46,760 nucleotides of DNA from Oscillibacter sp. (GCA_017526785.1 JAFXQV010000014.1:1-46760), one strand, 5' to 3'; shown: positions 8,628-20,357, counted from the first letter of the stretch. The notes: generated from the letters alone by a model not told the origin. Made by a program: numbers and translations.

Positions 8628-10739
8628 ATGCCGGCGGATGGTTTCTGGGTTGGATTTTTGGGCGCGGCACTGGCGGGGCTGTTCGCCTTCCGGCAGGCGC
8701 GGAACGTGCTGGAACGCCCGGAGGGTTCGGAGCGTATGCGGAAAATCGCGGAGAGTATCCGCGAGGGCGCGAACGCCTACCTGACACAGCAGTACGGCAC
8801 GGTATTTCGTGTCTTTGTGGCGGTGTTCCTGATTCTGCTGTTATTAGCGTTCGGGAGCGGCGGCGAAATGCTGTCGCGCTATACGCCGTTCGCGTTCGTG
8901 ACCGGGGGCGTGTTCTCCATGCTGGCGGGGTTCGTCGGGATGAAAATCGCCACGAACGCCAACGCCCGCACCGCGCAGGCCGCCTCGGAGAGCGTGAACC
9001 GGGGTTTGAACGTGGCCTTTTCGGCGGGTTCCGTGATGGGCTTTACGGTCGTCGGGCTGGGCATGCTGGATATCACGCTATGGTTTTTCCTGTTGCGCTA
9101 CGCCTTCGGCGTCGACTCCCCGGAGGCGCTCGGAAACATCATGGTCATGAACGGCATGGGCGCGTCGTTTATGGCGCTGTTCGCGCGCGTGGGCGGCGGA
9201 ATTTACACGAAAGCGGCCGATGTCGGCGCCGACCTCGTGGGCAAGGTGGAGGCGGGTATCCCGGAGGACGACCCCCGCAACCCCGCCACAATCGCCGATA
9301 ACGTCGGCGACAACGTCGGCGACGTGGCCGGAATGGGCGCGGACTTGTACGAATCCTATGTGGGTTCGATTCTGGCGGCGTTCGCGCTGGGCGCGGCGGG
9401 CGGCTACGGCTGGCGCGGCATGCTCTTGCCGCTGTCGCTGGCGGTCTGCGGAATCGTGTGCTCTATCGCGGGTTCGCTCCTCGTGCGAACGGGGGAGGAC
9501 GCGACACAGGAAACCTTGCTGAGAAGTCTGCGCAACGGCACCTACGCGGCGGCGGTACTCTCGGCGGTCGCGGCGGCTCCGCTGACATACTTTTTAGTGG
9601 GCAATATGGGCGTGTACGTGGCGATTTTGAGCGGACTTATCGGCGGCTGCGCAATCGGCTATTTCACGGAATACTACACTTCCGCGACCTACAGACCGAC
9701 ACAAGAACTGGCCGCGACTTCCGAAACAGGTTCCGCCACGCTGATTATCGGCGGCCTGTCGCTGGGCATGCGCTCGACGGCGGCTTCCATACTGATTGTG
9801 TGTGCGGCGGTGCTGGTGAGTTACTTCGCGGCGGGAGGGAGCGTGTCCGGGGCGTTCGACGCGGCTTTCCATCGCGGCCTGTACGGAATCGGTATCGCGG
9901 GCGTTGGTATGCTGTCCACGCTGGGCATTACCTTAGCCACCGACGCCTATGGACCCGTGGCCGATAACGCGGGCGGTATCGCGGAAATGAGCGGGCTTCC
10001 GGCGGATGTCCGGACGCGCACCGACGCACTCGACGCACTCGGCAACACGACCGCCGCCACTGGCAAAGGCTTCGCCATTGGTTCGGCGTCGCTGACTTCG
10101 CTGGCGCTGTTGGTGTCCTATGTCAACATTGTGCGGGAGCGTACGCCGGAGGCGCTGAACTTCACGCTGACAAGTCCGGCGGTACTCGTGGGCGTGTTTC
10201 TGGGGGCAATGCTGACGTTTGTCTTTTCGGCGTTCACGATGAGCGCCGTACAGCGCGCCGCGCAGTCGATTGTGGAGGAAGTGCGGCGGCAGTTCCGCGA
10301 GATTCCCGGCATTATGAAGGGGGAGGCCGCCCCCGATTACGCCGCCTGCGTGGCACTGTGTGCGAAGGGCGCATTACAGGAAATGGTCGTCCCGGCACTG
10401 CTGGCCGTCGTTACGCCGATTGCGGCGGGGCTGTTACTGGGGCCAACGGGCGTCGTGGGGCTGTTGTGCGGGGTGTCGGTGACGGGCTTCGCAATGGCGG
10501 TTTTCATGTCGAACGCGGGCGGCGCGTGGGACAACGCCAAAAAGTACATTGAGGAAGGCCGGCACTGCGGCAAGGGTTCCAGACAGCACAAGGCCGCCGT
10601 CGTGGGCGACACCGTCGGCGACCCGTTCAAGGACACCTCGGGACCCTCTCTCAACATCCTGATTAAACTGTGTTCCACGGTCTCGATTGTGTTTTCCGGC
10701 CTCGTCGTGACTTGGAATCTGCTATCGTTGCTTGGATGA
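8628..10739 (+). CDS. hppA: Membrane-bound ion-translocating pyrophosphatase
   Basis: A 703-aa integral membrane pump that couples pyrophosphate hydrolysis to H+ or Na+ export. It has about 16 hydrophobic helices. The substrate site is intact: DVGADLVGKVEAG and PRNPATIADNVGDNVGDVAG near residues 197-240, and the C-terminal cluster KAAVVGDTVGDPFKDTSGP. The motif GNTTAATGKG (from about 472) has Ala where K+-independent enzymes carry Lys, so a K+-dependent enzyme is likely; H+ versus Na+ specificity is not decided. Start ATG at 8628 has AAAGGAG ten bases upstream. A GTG at 8598 lacks such a site and would add ten residues. It appears monocistronic and probably saves energy under anaerobic growth. 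Confidence 0.95.
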   Translation: MPADGFWVGFLGAALAGLFAFRQARNVLERPEGSERMRKIAESIREGANAYLTQQYGTVFRVFVAVFLILLLLAFGSGGEMLSRYTPFAFVTGGVFSMLAGFVGMKIATNANARTAQAASESVNRGLNVAFSAGSVMGFTVVGLGMLDITLWFFLLRYAFGVDSPEALGNIMVMNGMGASFMALFARVGGGIYTKAADVGADLVGKVEAGIPEDDPRNPATIADNVGDNVGDVAGMGADLYESYVGSILAAFALGAAGGYGWRGMLLPLSLAVCGIVCSIAGSLLVRTGEDATQETLLRSLRNGTYAAAVLSAVAAAPLTYFLVGNMGVYVAILSGLIGGCAIGYFTEYYTSATYRPTQELAATSETGSATLIIGGLSLGMRSTAASILIVCAAVLVSYFAAGGSVSGAFDAAFHRGLYGIGIAGVGMLSTLGITLATDAYGPVADNAGGIAEMSGLPADVRTRTDALDALGNTTAATGKGFAIGSASLTSLALLVSYVNIVRERTPEALNFTLTSPAVLVGVFLGAMLTFVFSAFTMSAVQRAAQSIVEEVRRQFREIPGIMKGEAAPDYAACVALCAKGALQEMVVPALLAVVTPIAAGLLLGPTGVVGLLCGVSVTGFAMAVFMSNAGGAWDNAKKYIEEGRHCGKGSRQHKAAVVGDTVGDPFKDTSGPSLNILIKLCSTVSIVFSGLVVTWNLLSLLG

Positions 10740-10745
10740 CGCACA

Positions 10746-10779
10746 CACTCCCCGATGAACAGGCGTTCACCGGGGAGTG
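10746..10779. terminator. Long hairpin after hppA, likely transcription end
   Basis: CACTCCCCG pairs with CGGGGAGTG, and after one mismatch TGAAC pairs with GTTCA, leaving a 4-nt loop. It lies 7 bp after the hppA stop, between convergent genes. No U-tract follows, so termination by this hairpin alone is uncertain. Confidence 0.5.
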
Positions 10780-10798
10780 GCGTACTGTCGACGACGGA

Positions 10799-11170
10799 TT
10801 ACTGTCCGGCTGCAAATTCCTGAATACCGGAAATCGTCGCCTCATAGAGGGCTTTTAAGTCCGTGAAGTGGCGCTCGAGTTCGTCCGGGGACATGGTTTT
10901 CGGGTTGCCGGGGCGGTACTCCTCGGAGATTTCGCTTGCCAGCTTGGAAAGCCGATTCAGCCCCAGATTGGCGCAGACGCCCTTTAAGGCGTGCGAACCC
11001 TCAAACATGCCCGTTTCGTCGCCGCTCTCGTGGGCGGCCAGCAGTTTTTCGGCGGACTTGTCCGAGAGGAATTTCTGCACGAACTTGGCCAGCATTTTGT
11101 CCGTCGGCAGAATCTTCTTGGCGCTCTCGTAACTGCCCCCGATTTTCTCGTACAATTCCTGAATCGTCAT
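10799..11170 (-). CDS. Stand-alone HPt (histidine phosphotransfer) protein
   Basis: A 123-aa helical protein with one HPt domain. The phospho-acceptor His is residue 60 in GSHALKGVCANLG, the typical H-x-L-K-G signature. No kinase or output domain is attached. The ATG follows AAAGGAG at about 9 nt. It lies 25 bp downstream of, and probably in an operon with, the REC-GGDEF-EAL gene (11196-12878). The pair suggests a phosphorelay that loads the REC domain of that protein. No histidine kinase lies nearby, so the phosphate donor is unknown. Confidence 0.85.
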   Translation of the reverse strand: MTIQELYEKIGGSYESAKKILPTDKMLAKFVQKFLSDKSAEKLLAAHESGDETGMFEGSHALKGVCANLGLNRLSKLASEISEEYRPGNPKTMSPDELERHFTDLKALYEATISGIQEFAAGQ

Positions 11171-11195
11171 GGCGCTTCTCCTTTACACACAGATT

Positions 11196-12878
11196 TTACG
11201 CGCAGCGGGCGGCGATATATTTCTCAAATTCCGGCCCCGGGAGAGGCTTGGAATAGTAGTAGCCTTGGATGTAGTCACAGCCCAGCACTTTCAGCGCGGC
11301 GACTTGGTCGGCGGTCTCGACGCCCTCCGCCACGGTTTTGAGCCGCATGCCGTCGGCCAGCAGAACCGCGTAGCGGAGGATACTGTAGTCACTGGTGGCG
11401 GCGGCGTGGCGGATAATGCTCATGTCGAGTTTCAGCACGTCGAGCGTCAGCGTGTTCAGGGAGGTCAGGGAGGAGTAGCCGGAGCCGAAGTCGTCCAGTT
11501 CGATGATGAAGCCGTTTTCGTGGAGGCGTTCCAGCGTGCTGGCGATGAGTTCGGGGTTGTCGCCCGCGATAGATTCCGTCAGCTCAATGTGCAACAGGGA
11601 GTGGTCGAGTTCGTACTTGTCGGCGAGGGAGGCGATTTTCTCGGCGAGGTCGAGCGCCTCAAAGTCCATACGGGAGACGTTAATTGAAATTGGTACCGCC
11701 GGGATACCCTCGTCCAAGAGCTTGCGCAGTTCGCGGCAGACTTCCTCCCAGATGTAGAAGTCCAGTTTCGTAATGAATCCGTTCTTCTCGAACAGGGGAA
11801 TAAACATGCCCGGGCTGATGAAGCCCAGTTGCGGGTGAATCCAGCGCACAAGCGCCTCCGCGCCTCCCGTGGTGTCGCTCTCCAGACTGTGCTTGGGCTG
11901 ATAGTAAATCTGAAACTCCCGGTTTTCAATGGCGGGTTCCGCGAACTCCACAAGCTGATGTTCGCGCAACTGCATGCGCCGCATTTCCTCGTCGTAGACG
12001 GCCACATGCGTGTTGAAGCGCCCCTTGATTTGCCGGAGCGCCAGCGTGGCGCGGTCGCAAGAACTGGAGACGGAACCTTCGTGGTCGATGTCCTGCGCGA
12101 CGCCGTACTTGATACTGAACTGCATGGGCTTCTGGTCGGGGTTCATCCGGAAGTGGGCGTTTTTCAGGATGTCCGTCCAGTCCTGCTCCTGATGTTCGGT
12201 TAAAAAGGCGAACACGTCCGCGCCGATACGCCCGCCGACAATCATGCCCGGCAGAACCTGCGGGAGCCACGCGGCGAGGCCATGGAGAAAGCTGTCGCAC
12301 TGCTCGCGCCCGTAGCGCTCGTTCATGGTGCGGAAGTTCTCCACGTCACAGCAGACGATGTCGTAGCGCCCGTCGGGGTTGCTCTGCAGGACAATGGAGG
12401 CGTTGTGGAAAAAGAACTCCTTACTGTACAGCCGGGTCAGGTCGTCGAGTTCCAGACGGTTCAGCATGGCGGCCGATTCCTGAAGCCGGATAAGGCTTTT
12501 CATGCGGTTTTTCATGACCTCGATGTTATAGGGCTTTGTGATAAAGTCCGTCGCGCCGAGTTTGAGGCACCGGATTTCGTCGTCCACGGAGTCGCTCGCC
12601 GTCATGACGATGACCGGCACGGAGTCGAAGCGTCCGCTCTCCTGCTTGCGTTCCAGAAATGTAAAGCCGTCGCAGACAGGCATATACACGTCCAGCAGAA
12701 CCATCGCTATGTCGCCGCCGTGTTCTTCCAGCGTCAAAAGACCCACAACGCCGTTTTCGGCCTGCAGGACGTTGAAATCGTCCTCCAGCAGGTCGCACAG
12801 AATCTCCCGGTTCATATCGTTGTCCTCCACGACAAGAACCGTATGGCGTTCTGTAAACCCTTCCATTTTGCGTTTCAT
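11196..12878 (-). CDS. Response regulator with degenerate GGDEF and intact EAL domain
   Basis: A 560-aa cytoplasmic protein. The N-terminal REC domain (about 12-130) keeps the acidic pair E18/D19, phospho-acceptor D63 (LLDVYMP), T93 and K115. A GGDEF-like domain follows, but its signature reads GADVF (219-223), so cyclase activity is unlikely. The EAL domain (about 320-560) keeps EALVRW (E341), SINVS, ELTES, DDFGSGYSS (462-470), LKLD (K483) and AEGVET, so it should hydrolyse cyclic di-GMP. The ATG at 12878 is chosen because AGGGAAGGG lies just upstream. It is co-transcribed with a stand-alone HPt protein. It probably lowers c-di-GMP in response to a phosphorelay signal. Confidence 0.9.
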   Translation of the reverse strand: MKRKMEGFTERHTVLVVEDNDMNREILCDLLEDDFNVLQAENGVVGLLTLEEHGGDIAMVLLDVYMPVCDGFTFLERKQESGRFDSVPVIVMTASDSVDDEIRCLKLGATDFITKPYNIEVMKNRMKSLIRLQESAAMLNRLELDDLTRLYSKEFFFHNASIVLQSNPDGRYDIVCCDVENFRTMNERYGREQCDSFLHGLAAWLPQVLPGMIVGGRIGADVFAFLTEHQEQDWTDILKNAHFRMNPDQKPMQFSIKYGVAQDIDHEGSVSSSCDRATLALRQIKGRFNTHVAVYDEEMRRMQLREHQLVEFAEPAIENREFQIYYQPKHSLESDTTGGAEALVRWIHPQLGFISPGMFIPLFEKNGFITKLDFYIWEEVCRELRKLLDEGIPAVPISINVSRMDFEALDLAEKIASLADKYELDHSLLHIELTESIAGDNPELIASTLERLHENGFIIELDDFGSGYSSLTSLNTLTLDVLKLDMSIIRHAAATSDYSILRYAVLLADGMRLKTVAEGVETADQVAALKVLGCDYIQGYYYSKPLPGPEFEKYIAARCA

Positions 12879-12958
12879 GCCTGTTCCCTTCCCTAACATA
12901 ATATCACACGGGACTTTCCGCAAAGTGGAGGCGGAGAGCCGTCTTTGTCGGTGCCTAT

Positions 12959-12987
12959 ATTTTACTCCATTCTATGAAAGAATGCAA
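12959..12987 (-). promoter_or_regulatory. Sigma-A-type promoter for the EAL-HPt operon
   Basis: On the minus strand TTGCAT, a 17-nt spacer and TAAAAT, about 80 bp upstream of the EAL gene start. Confidence 0.6.
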
Positions 12988-13020
12988 GTGTTCTTTTGAC
13001 GTTCGGCGACTTTTTGTGAC

Positions 13021-13054
13021 AAAGCAAAGAGGCGGCTCCGCATGGGAACCGCCT
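13021..13054 (-). terminator. Terminator of the tRNA-Gly transcript
   Basis: On the minus strand AGGCGGTTCC pairs with GGAGCCGCCT over a CATGC loop, followed by CTTTGCTTTGT. It lies 10 bp past the tRNA 3' end. Confidence 0.7.
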
Positions 13055-13064
13055 TGACGGAAAC

Positions 13065-13140
13065 TGGAGCGGGCAACGAGGCTCGAACTCGCTACCTCCA
13101 CCTTGGCAAGGTGGCGCTCTACCAGATGAGCTATGCCCGC
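13065..13140 (-). tRNA. tRNA-Gly (anticodon GCC)
   Basis: A 76-nt cloverleaf is readable on the minus strand. Acceptor GCGGGCA pairs with TGCCCGC. The anticodon stem CCACC/GGTGG encloses TTGCCAA with anticodon GCC. The T arm GCGAG-TTCGAGC-CTCGT is present, the discriminator is T, and the CCA end is encoded (13065-13067). It has its own strong promoter and terminator and appears to be a single-tRNA unit. Confidence 0.97.
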
Positions 13141-13152
13141 GCAACGAGGCAC

Positions 13153-13181
13153 AGTATAGCAGACTTGGCCGCGCCTGTCAA
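13153..13181 (-). promoter_or_regulatory. Strong sigma-A promoter for tRNA-Gly
   Basis: TTGACA, a 17-nt spacer and TATACT on the minus strand, with the -10 about 12 bp from the tRNA 5' end. This is a near-consensus stable-RNA promoter. Confidence 0.85.
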
Positions 13182-13200
13182 GACATTTTTTCGCGTCGGC

Positions 13201-13229
13201 TTGAAATCCCCCGCGAAACGCGCTATACT
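13201..13229 (+). promoter_or_regulatory. Sigma-A promoter for the gamma-carbonic-anhydrase-like gene
   Basis: TTGAAA, a 17-nt spacer and TATACT, about 50 bp upstream of the start. Confidence 0.75.
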
Positions 13230-13279
13230 GTCTCCGTTATGTCAAAAGAGCCGCGAAAGGGCGGGGAAAGGAGCCGAAC

Positions 13280-13765
13280 ATGTACGAACCGCGTCAGACA
13301 GACGACAACGCGCTGATTTGCGACGGCGCGAAAGTCATGGGCGACGTGACATTAGGCAAGGGCGTCAGTGTGTGGTACAACGCGGTCATTCGCGGCGACG
13401 ACGGCGCGATTACCGTCGGCGACGGCACGAATATTCAGGACTGCGCGGTACTCCACGAGGAAACGACCGTCGGCCGGGGCTGTACTATCGGACACGGGGC
13501 GATTGTACACGGCTGTACCGTGGGCGACAACACGCTTGTGGGCATGGGGGCGGTGATTCTCAACGGCGCGAAAATCGGCAGTGACTGTATCGTGGGCGCG
13601 GGCGCGCTCGTCACGGGCAGAACCGACGCCCCCGACGGTTCCATGATACTGGGCAGCCCGGCGAAAGTCACGCGCGCGCTGACCGCCGACGAAATCGAAC
13701 GCAACCGCGCTTCGGCGCGGAAATACCGACAGGCCGCGCAAGCCTGCCGGGATTCCCAAAGCTGA
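13280..13765 (+). CDS. Gamma-carbonic anhydrase-like hexapeptide-repeat protein
   Basis: A 161-aa left-handed beta-helix protein made of hexapeptide repeats (VGDGTNI, VGRGCTI, VGDNTLV, IGSDCIV). The His residues in VLHE and GHGAIVHG sit where YrdA/CaiE/Cam-like proteins hold a trimer-interface metal. Family members include gamma-carbonic anhydrases, but many homologues lack proven activity, so the reaction is uncertain. The C-terminal helix (about 130-161) is usual for the family. The start follows GAAAGGAG. It is a single gene with its own promoter and terminator. Confidence 0.85.
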   Translation: MYEPRQTDDNALICDGAKVMGDVTLGKGVSVWYNAVIRGDDGAITVGDGTNIQDCAVLHEETTVGRGCTIGHGAIVHGCTVGDNTLVGMGAVILNGAKIGSDCIVGAGALVTGRTDAPDGSMILGSPAKVTRALTADEIERNRASARKYRQAAQACRDSQS

Positions 13766-13772
13766 CGGAAAG

Positions 13773-13800
13773 GCCGCCCCATTCACGGAGCGGCTTTTTT
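13773..13800 (+). terminator. Rho-independent terminator
   Basis: GCCGC pairs with GCGGC around a short loop, followed by TTTTTT. It lies between the hexapeptide protein and the convergent hypothetical gene. Confidence 0.7.
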
Positions 13801-13810
13801 GCGCGGCAAG

Positions 13811-15091
13811 TCAGAACTTCTTGAACAGCCGCCGCAAGCGGAGCTGTAATTCTTGCGGAATAAAGCCGAAATTCGCCATTTCGAGTATCTGCCTGACCAT
13901 CGCGGGCGGCAGGCTTTTCAGTTCCCAGTCCGACATATTCGACAATTCCTCCACGGCGGTGGAAAGCGCCGTCTCAAAGTCGCCTTCCTCGTCGTCCTCG
14001 TCCCAGAAATCGTCGTCCTCGTCGTCGTCATTGTGGAGCATGCTTAGCAGATGTTCCCGCGCCTCGTCGAGCGCCGGAAGATTCTCCTCCACGCTGAACA
14101 GGATGTGGACACTTGTGCAGAGGCTCGCCAGCAGAATTTTCGTCTGCTCATTGCGCACCCGGACAGCCCGCGGACACTCGCCGCTTTCCAGAAGCGCCCC
14201 CGCGAACTCGTCCCGCAGGGATTCCGGCCTTGTGTCGTAGTCGGTGACCGCTTTCGTGGCCATCAGCCGCCCGGTTTTCGTATCCGCGCAGAGCAACAGA
14301 GCCGGCAAATACGGCGCTTCCACAGCTTCGGACTGCTCCTCCAGCAGTCCCGGAAGCCGGATTATTTCGCAGTCGTACACGCCCCGCTTTTTCAGCTTCA
14401 TGAGTTCGGAAACTCTTTCTTTGTCCGGCGGGACGGGTTCGGGGAATGTCTCGACCCACTCCGGCGGGACGTGGATACTGTCCACGGTATAGCCCTGTTC
14501 GCCGGGTACCAGTAGCGGCAGGGTTTCCGTGTCCTCCTCCAGCGGGTACAGGCCGATTTCCGCCTTTGACTTGGTTTCCAGAATTTTCGACAGCGCGACA
14601 CCCGCCAGTAACGCCTCTGTTATCTGCCGCCTGTCCTTGTCGGTCTCCAGCCGCCACGGCATGCGGTAACGCATGGACTTTGTGAAGTTCGGCCACGCGT
14701 GCGCCCCTCGCTGGCGGATGTGGTGCGACTGCGCGTAGTCCCGCGCCGCCATGTAGTCCTCGTAACTCAGGTCGTCCTTGCTCTCGAAAGAGCATTGCAG
14801 ACTGGATTGGTGAAATATCCATTCCGCGTCCAACATACTCTCCATGCCGAAGAAGTCGAAAGAATCGTCCCGGAAGGCCAGCTCCCGGTAACTCTGGAAG
14901 CCCTCGTCCCCGACATAGGCCGCCAGTGAGATGTGTTCCCCCGCCAAGCCCATGACGCAACAGTAAGCGATTTCTCCGTCTGACAGGCGAACCGCGAACA
15001 GTTCGCTGTCGTACATCTGCTTCCAGAGCTTCGTTTTCTTGTACTGGAACGCCGCGCCGTACATGTTATCAATCAGTTCTTGCTTGGACAT
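13811..15091 (-). CDS. Uncharacterised protein with an acidic stretch
   Basis: A 426-aa soluble protein without signal peptide or membrane segments. I do not recognise a catalytic motif. The N-terminal part is rich in aromatic and charged residues; the middle has a Pro-rich region (PEPVPPDKE). Near residues 355-372 there is a strongly acidic run (NDDDEDDDFWDEDDEEGD). The C-terminus ends in a basic tail (RLRRLFKKF). It may belong to a clostridial DUF family of the DUF6930/DUF7309 kind, but this is memory, not a search. It lies downstream of spoVAD with a hairpin between, so it is probably a separate unit. Confidence 0.7.
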   Translation of the reverse strand: MSKQELIDNMYGAAFQYKKTKLWKQMYDSELFAVRLSDGEIAYCCVMGLAGEHISLAAYVGDEGFQSYRELAFRDDSFDFFGMESMLDAEWIFHQSSLQCSFESKDDLSYEDYMAARDYAQSHHIRQRGAHAWPNFTKSMRYRMPWRLETDKDRRQITEALLAGVALSKILETKSKAEIGLYPLEEDTETLPLLVPGEQGYTVDSIHVPPEWVETFPEPVPPDKERVSELMKLKKRGVYDCEIIRLPGLLEEQSEAVEAPYLPALLLCADTKTGRLMATKAVTDYDTRPESLRDEFAGALLESGECPRAVRVRNEQTKILLASLCTSVHILFSVEENLPALDEAREHLLSMLHNDDDEDDDFWDEDDEEGDFETALSTAVEELSNMSDWELKSLPPAMVRQILEMANFGFIPQELQLRLRRLFKKF

Positions 15092-15133
15092 AGGCGAACC
15101 CCCTTTTGTGAAGTGTCGGTCGTAAAAGACGCG

Positions 15134-15166
15134 CTACCGGGAGTATATCACAAAAACTCCCGGTAG
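15134..15166 (-). terminator. Hairpin after spoVAD
   Basis: CTACCGGGAGT pairs perfectly with ACTCCCGGTAG (11 bp, 11-nt loop), 13 bp past the spoVAD stop. T residues lie in the loop and after the stem, but the U-tract is weak. Confidence 0.5.
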
Positions 15167-15178
15167 TCCACACAAATT

Positions 15179-16192
15179 TCACGCGTCGACGCGCACGGCA
15201 TGACAGATTCCCGGCACCGATTCGCCCTGAAAGCTGGATGTCGGCGAAAGCAGTGCGCCCGTGGGGGCAAAGACAATCCGTTTCCAGACGCCTTTCCGCA
15301 ACTGGTCTAAAATATAGCCGTTGAACACGCTGGCCGCACAGCCGCACCCCGAGCCGCCCGCGTGCATGTCCTGCCCGGTGCGGTCATAGAGCAACAGGCC
15401 GCAGTCGACGAAATTTTCCCCGAGGTCGATTCCGTCCCGCGCGAAGAAGTCCCGGACAATCGCGTGACCGAGTTCGCCCAAGTCCCCGGTAATCACGCGG
15501 TCGTAGTCCTCCGGGGCGGTGCCGGTCTCCCGGAAGAACGCCCGGAGCGTGTCGTAGGCGGCGGGAGCCATGGCCGCGCCCATGTTGCTGGCGTCGGTAA
15601 TGCCCTTGTCGACGATTTTGCCGCAGGTCACGTACGTGACACGCGGGGCGTCGTCGGCGGCGTCGGACAGAATCGCGCACCCGGCGGCGGTCGCCGTCCA
15701 CTGCGCCGTGGGCGTCCGCTGACTGCCGTACGGAACCGGCATGCGGTACTGTCTCTCCGCCGTGCAGAAGTGCGAACTCGTCATGGCCGCGCAACGCTCC
15801 GCGAAGCCGCCGTCAATCGCAAGCGCGGCGAGTGCCAGTGATTCCCCCATGGTCGAACACGCCCCGTAGAGGCCGTAGAACGGTATGCCGAACTCCCGTA
15901 AGCCGAAAGAAGTTCCGATACACTGATTCAGCAAATCCCCGGCAAAGACATAATCTATCTGTTCGGGCGAAAGTCCGGCGCGGTCTAAGGCGCGTTGCAA
16001 GGCCTTTTTCTGCATGAACGATTCGGCTTTCTCCCACGTTTTCTGCCCGAAAAACGAGTCCTCGTCCCACTCGTCAAACCACGCTTTCAGGGGGCCTTGC
16101 CCCTCCATTTTGCCGCCGATGTTCGCGGAGGCAATTACGGCGGGCGGGTTCGACAGCGCCACTGTCTGCCGCCCCAGACGTTTACTTTTCAC
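15179..16192 (-). CDS. spoVAD: Stage V sporulation protein AD
   Basis: A 337-aa thiolase-fold protein of the SpoVA dipicolinic-acid channel family. Signature stretches are GRQTVALSNPPAVIASA near the start, EGQGPL, FAGDLLNQ, YGACSTMGESLALA, SSHFCTAERQYR and the C-terminal HAGGSGCGCAASVFNGY. In B. subtilis SpoVAD binds dipicolinate and works with SpoVAC and SpoVAEb during spore DPA uptake and release. Those partners are not adjacent here. Start: a GTG at 16192 is preferred because GAGG lies 8 nt upstream and the protein then begins like other SpoVADs; a GTG at 16201 is also in frame. It sits downstream of ligA and yunB. Confidence 0.93.
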   Translation of the reverse strand: MKSKRLGRQTVALSNPPAVIASANIGGKMEGQGPLKAWFDEWDEDSFFGQKTWEKAESFMQKKALQRALDRAGLSPEQIDYVFAGDLLNQCIGTSFGLREFGIPFYGLYGACSTMGESLALAALAIDGGFAERCAAMTSSHFCTAERQYRMPVPYGSQRTPTAQWTATAAGCAILSDAADDAPRVTYVTCGKIVDKGITDASNMGAAMAPAAYDTLRAFFRETGTAPEDYDRVITGDLGELGHAIVRDFFARDGIDLGENFVDCGLLLYDRTGQDMHAGGSGCGCAASVFNGYILDQLRKGVWKRIVFAPTGALLSPTSSFQGESVPGICHAVRVDA

Positions 16193-16250
16193 GGCGTTCA
16201 CCTCGCAAGCAGTCAGATTCCCGCCTTAGACTGCCCCGGAATGCCGTTGC

Positions 16251-18961
<2,711 letters not shown>

Positions 18962-19004
18962 GATTATCCCTCCCGGCGCTATCCTATGCCGGGGCAGCCT
19001 GACC

Positions 19005-20357
19005 TTATAACGCGCGTACGAGTTCCTTAAACACGTTCCCGCGCTCCATGAAGTTGGCGAAGCGGTCAAAGGACGTACTCGCCGGGGACAGTATCACGAC
19101 ATCTCCCGACTTGGCCACGCCGTCGGCGGTTTGCACGGCCGACGGGTAGTCGTCGACTTCCACAATGGGCAGTCCGGCGTAATTGGCGGCCTGCTCCACG
19201 GATTGACGTATCACGCCCGCCGTCGCGCCGCAGAGTATCAGATATTTCACATGGTCGTTGACGACGGGGCCTAACGCCTCGTAACTGATACCCTTGTCCT
19301 TGCCGCCCGCGATGAGAATCACCTTTTCGGGGAACGAACGCAAGCCCGCCATTGTCCGGCTCGGGCTGGAAGCAATGGAGTCGTTGTACCACCGGACGCC
19401 GTTCCGGGTTCGCACAAGTTCTATCCTGTGTTCGACCCCGGCGAACTCTCGCGCAAAGTTCCGGATGATTTCGTCTGATACCATGCCGTCGACCGCCGCG
19501 ACCGCCGCCATATAGTTTTCGACATTATGAACGCCCGGTAAACGAATGTCGGACACGGACATTACCACGCGTTCCCGCCCGTCGCGGCGGGAAACAATGT
19601 CCGCCCCGCGCAGAAACACGCCGTCGGACACTTCCCGCCGCCGCGAAAAGAGCCGTACCCGTCCGGGAGCGCGCCCCGATTCCGCAAGCGTCACGTCATT
19701 GTCGGCGTTGAACACGGCCAAGTCCCCGGCGCTCTGGTGTGTGAAAATGTTCTCTTTCGCCGCGATATACTCGGCGTAGTCCTTGTGAACGTCCAGATGG
19801 TTCGGGGAAATGTTCGTCACGACGGCGATTTCCGGACTTTGCCGCATGGTCATGAGCTGGAAAGAGCTCAATTCCAGCACGGCGACATCCTCCGGGCGGA
19901 TATCCGGCGTTTCGGACAGGAGCGGGTGGCCGATGTTGCCGCCCAAGTGTACGCGTTTCCCGGCGGCCTCCAAGAGCTTCGCGATAATGGTCGTGGTCGT
20001 GGTCTTGCCGTCACTGCCCGTCACGGCGATTTTCGGACACGGACAGACCTCGAAAAATACTTCCATTTCGGAAGTCAGCCGCGCCCCCCGAAATTCCGGC
20101 AAATCCGGGCGTATCCCCGGCGTACGGAAAATCAAGTCCTGATTCAAGTCCCGCAGATAGTCCGAACCCAGTTGCAGTCGACAGCCTCTTTGACGCAGTT
20201 CGTCGCCGTACGCGCCGAGGTCTGCTTTCTTGTCGCAGGCCGTCACCTGTACGCCGTGGGACAGTAACAGGTCAATCAAGGGACGGTTCGACACCCCGAC
20301 GCCAATTACCGCCACGCGCTTTCCCTGTAATCCGGACAAATACGTTTCCAGTTCCAT
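19005..20357 (-). CDS. murD: UDP-N-acetylmuramoylalanine--D-glutamate ligase
   Basis: A 450-aa cytoplasmic peptidoglycan precursor ligase that adds D-Glu to UDP-MurNAc-L-Ala. The N-terminal Rossmann domain has VIGVGVSNR; the ATP P-loop is VTGSDGKTTTT (113-120 core). Further Mur-ligase markers are NISPNHLDVH, ENIF, the EFAGVEHRIE/NDSIASSP region and the C-terminal IAGGKDKGISY. The ATG follows GAGGGGG. No other dcw-cluster genes (murE, mraY, ftsW, murG) are adjacent, so murD is separated from the usual cluster here. Confidence 0.95.
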   Translation of the reverse strand: MELETYLSGLQGKRVAVIGVGVSNRPLIDLLLSHGVQVTACDKKADLGAYGDELRQRGCRLQLGSDYLRDLNQDLIFRTPGIRPDLPEFRGARLTSEMEVFFEVCPCPKIAVTGSDGKTTTTTIIAKLLEAAGKRVHLGGNIGHPLLSETPDIRPEDVAVLELSSFQLMTMRQSPEIAVVTNISPNHLDVHKDYAEYIAAKENIFTHQSAGDLAVFNADNDVTLAESGRAPGRVRLFSRRREVSDGVFLRGADIVSRRDGRERVVMSVSDIRLPGVHNVENYMAAVAAVDGMVSDEIIRNFAREFAGVEHRIELVRTRNGVRWYNDSIASSPSRTMAGLRSFPEKVILIAGGKDKGISYEALGPVVNDHVKYLILCGATAGVIRQSVEQAANYAGLPIVEVDDYPSAVQTADGVAKSGDVVILSPASTSFDRFANFMERGNVFKELVRAL

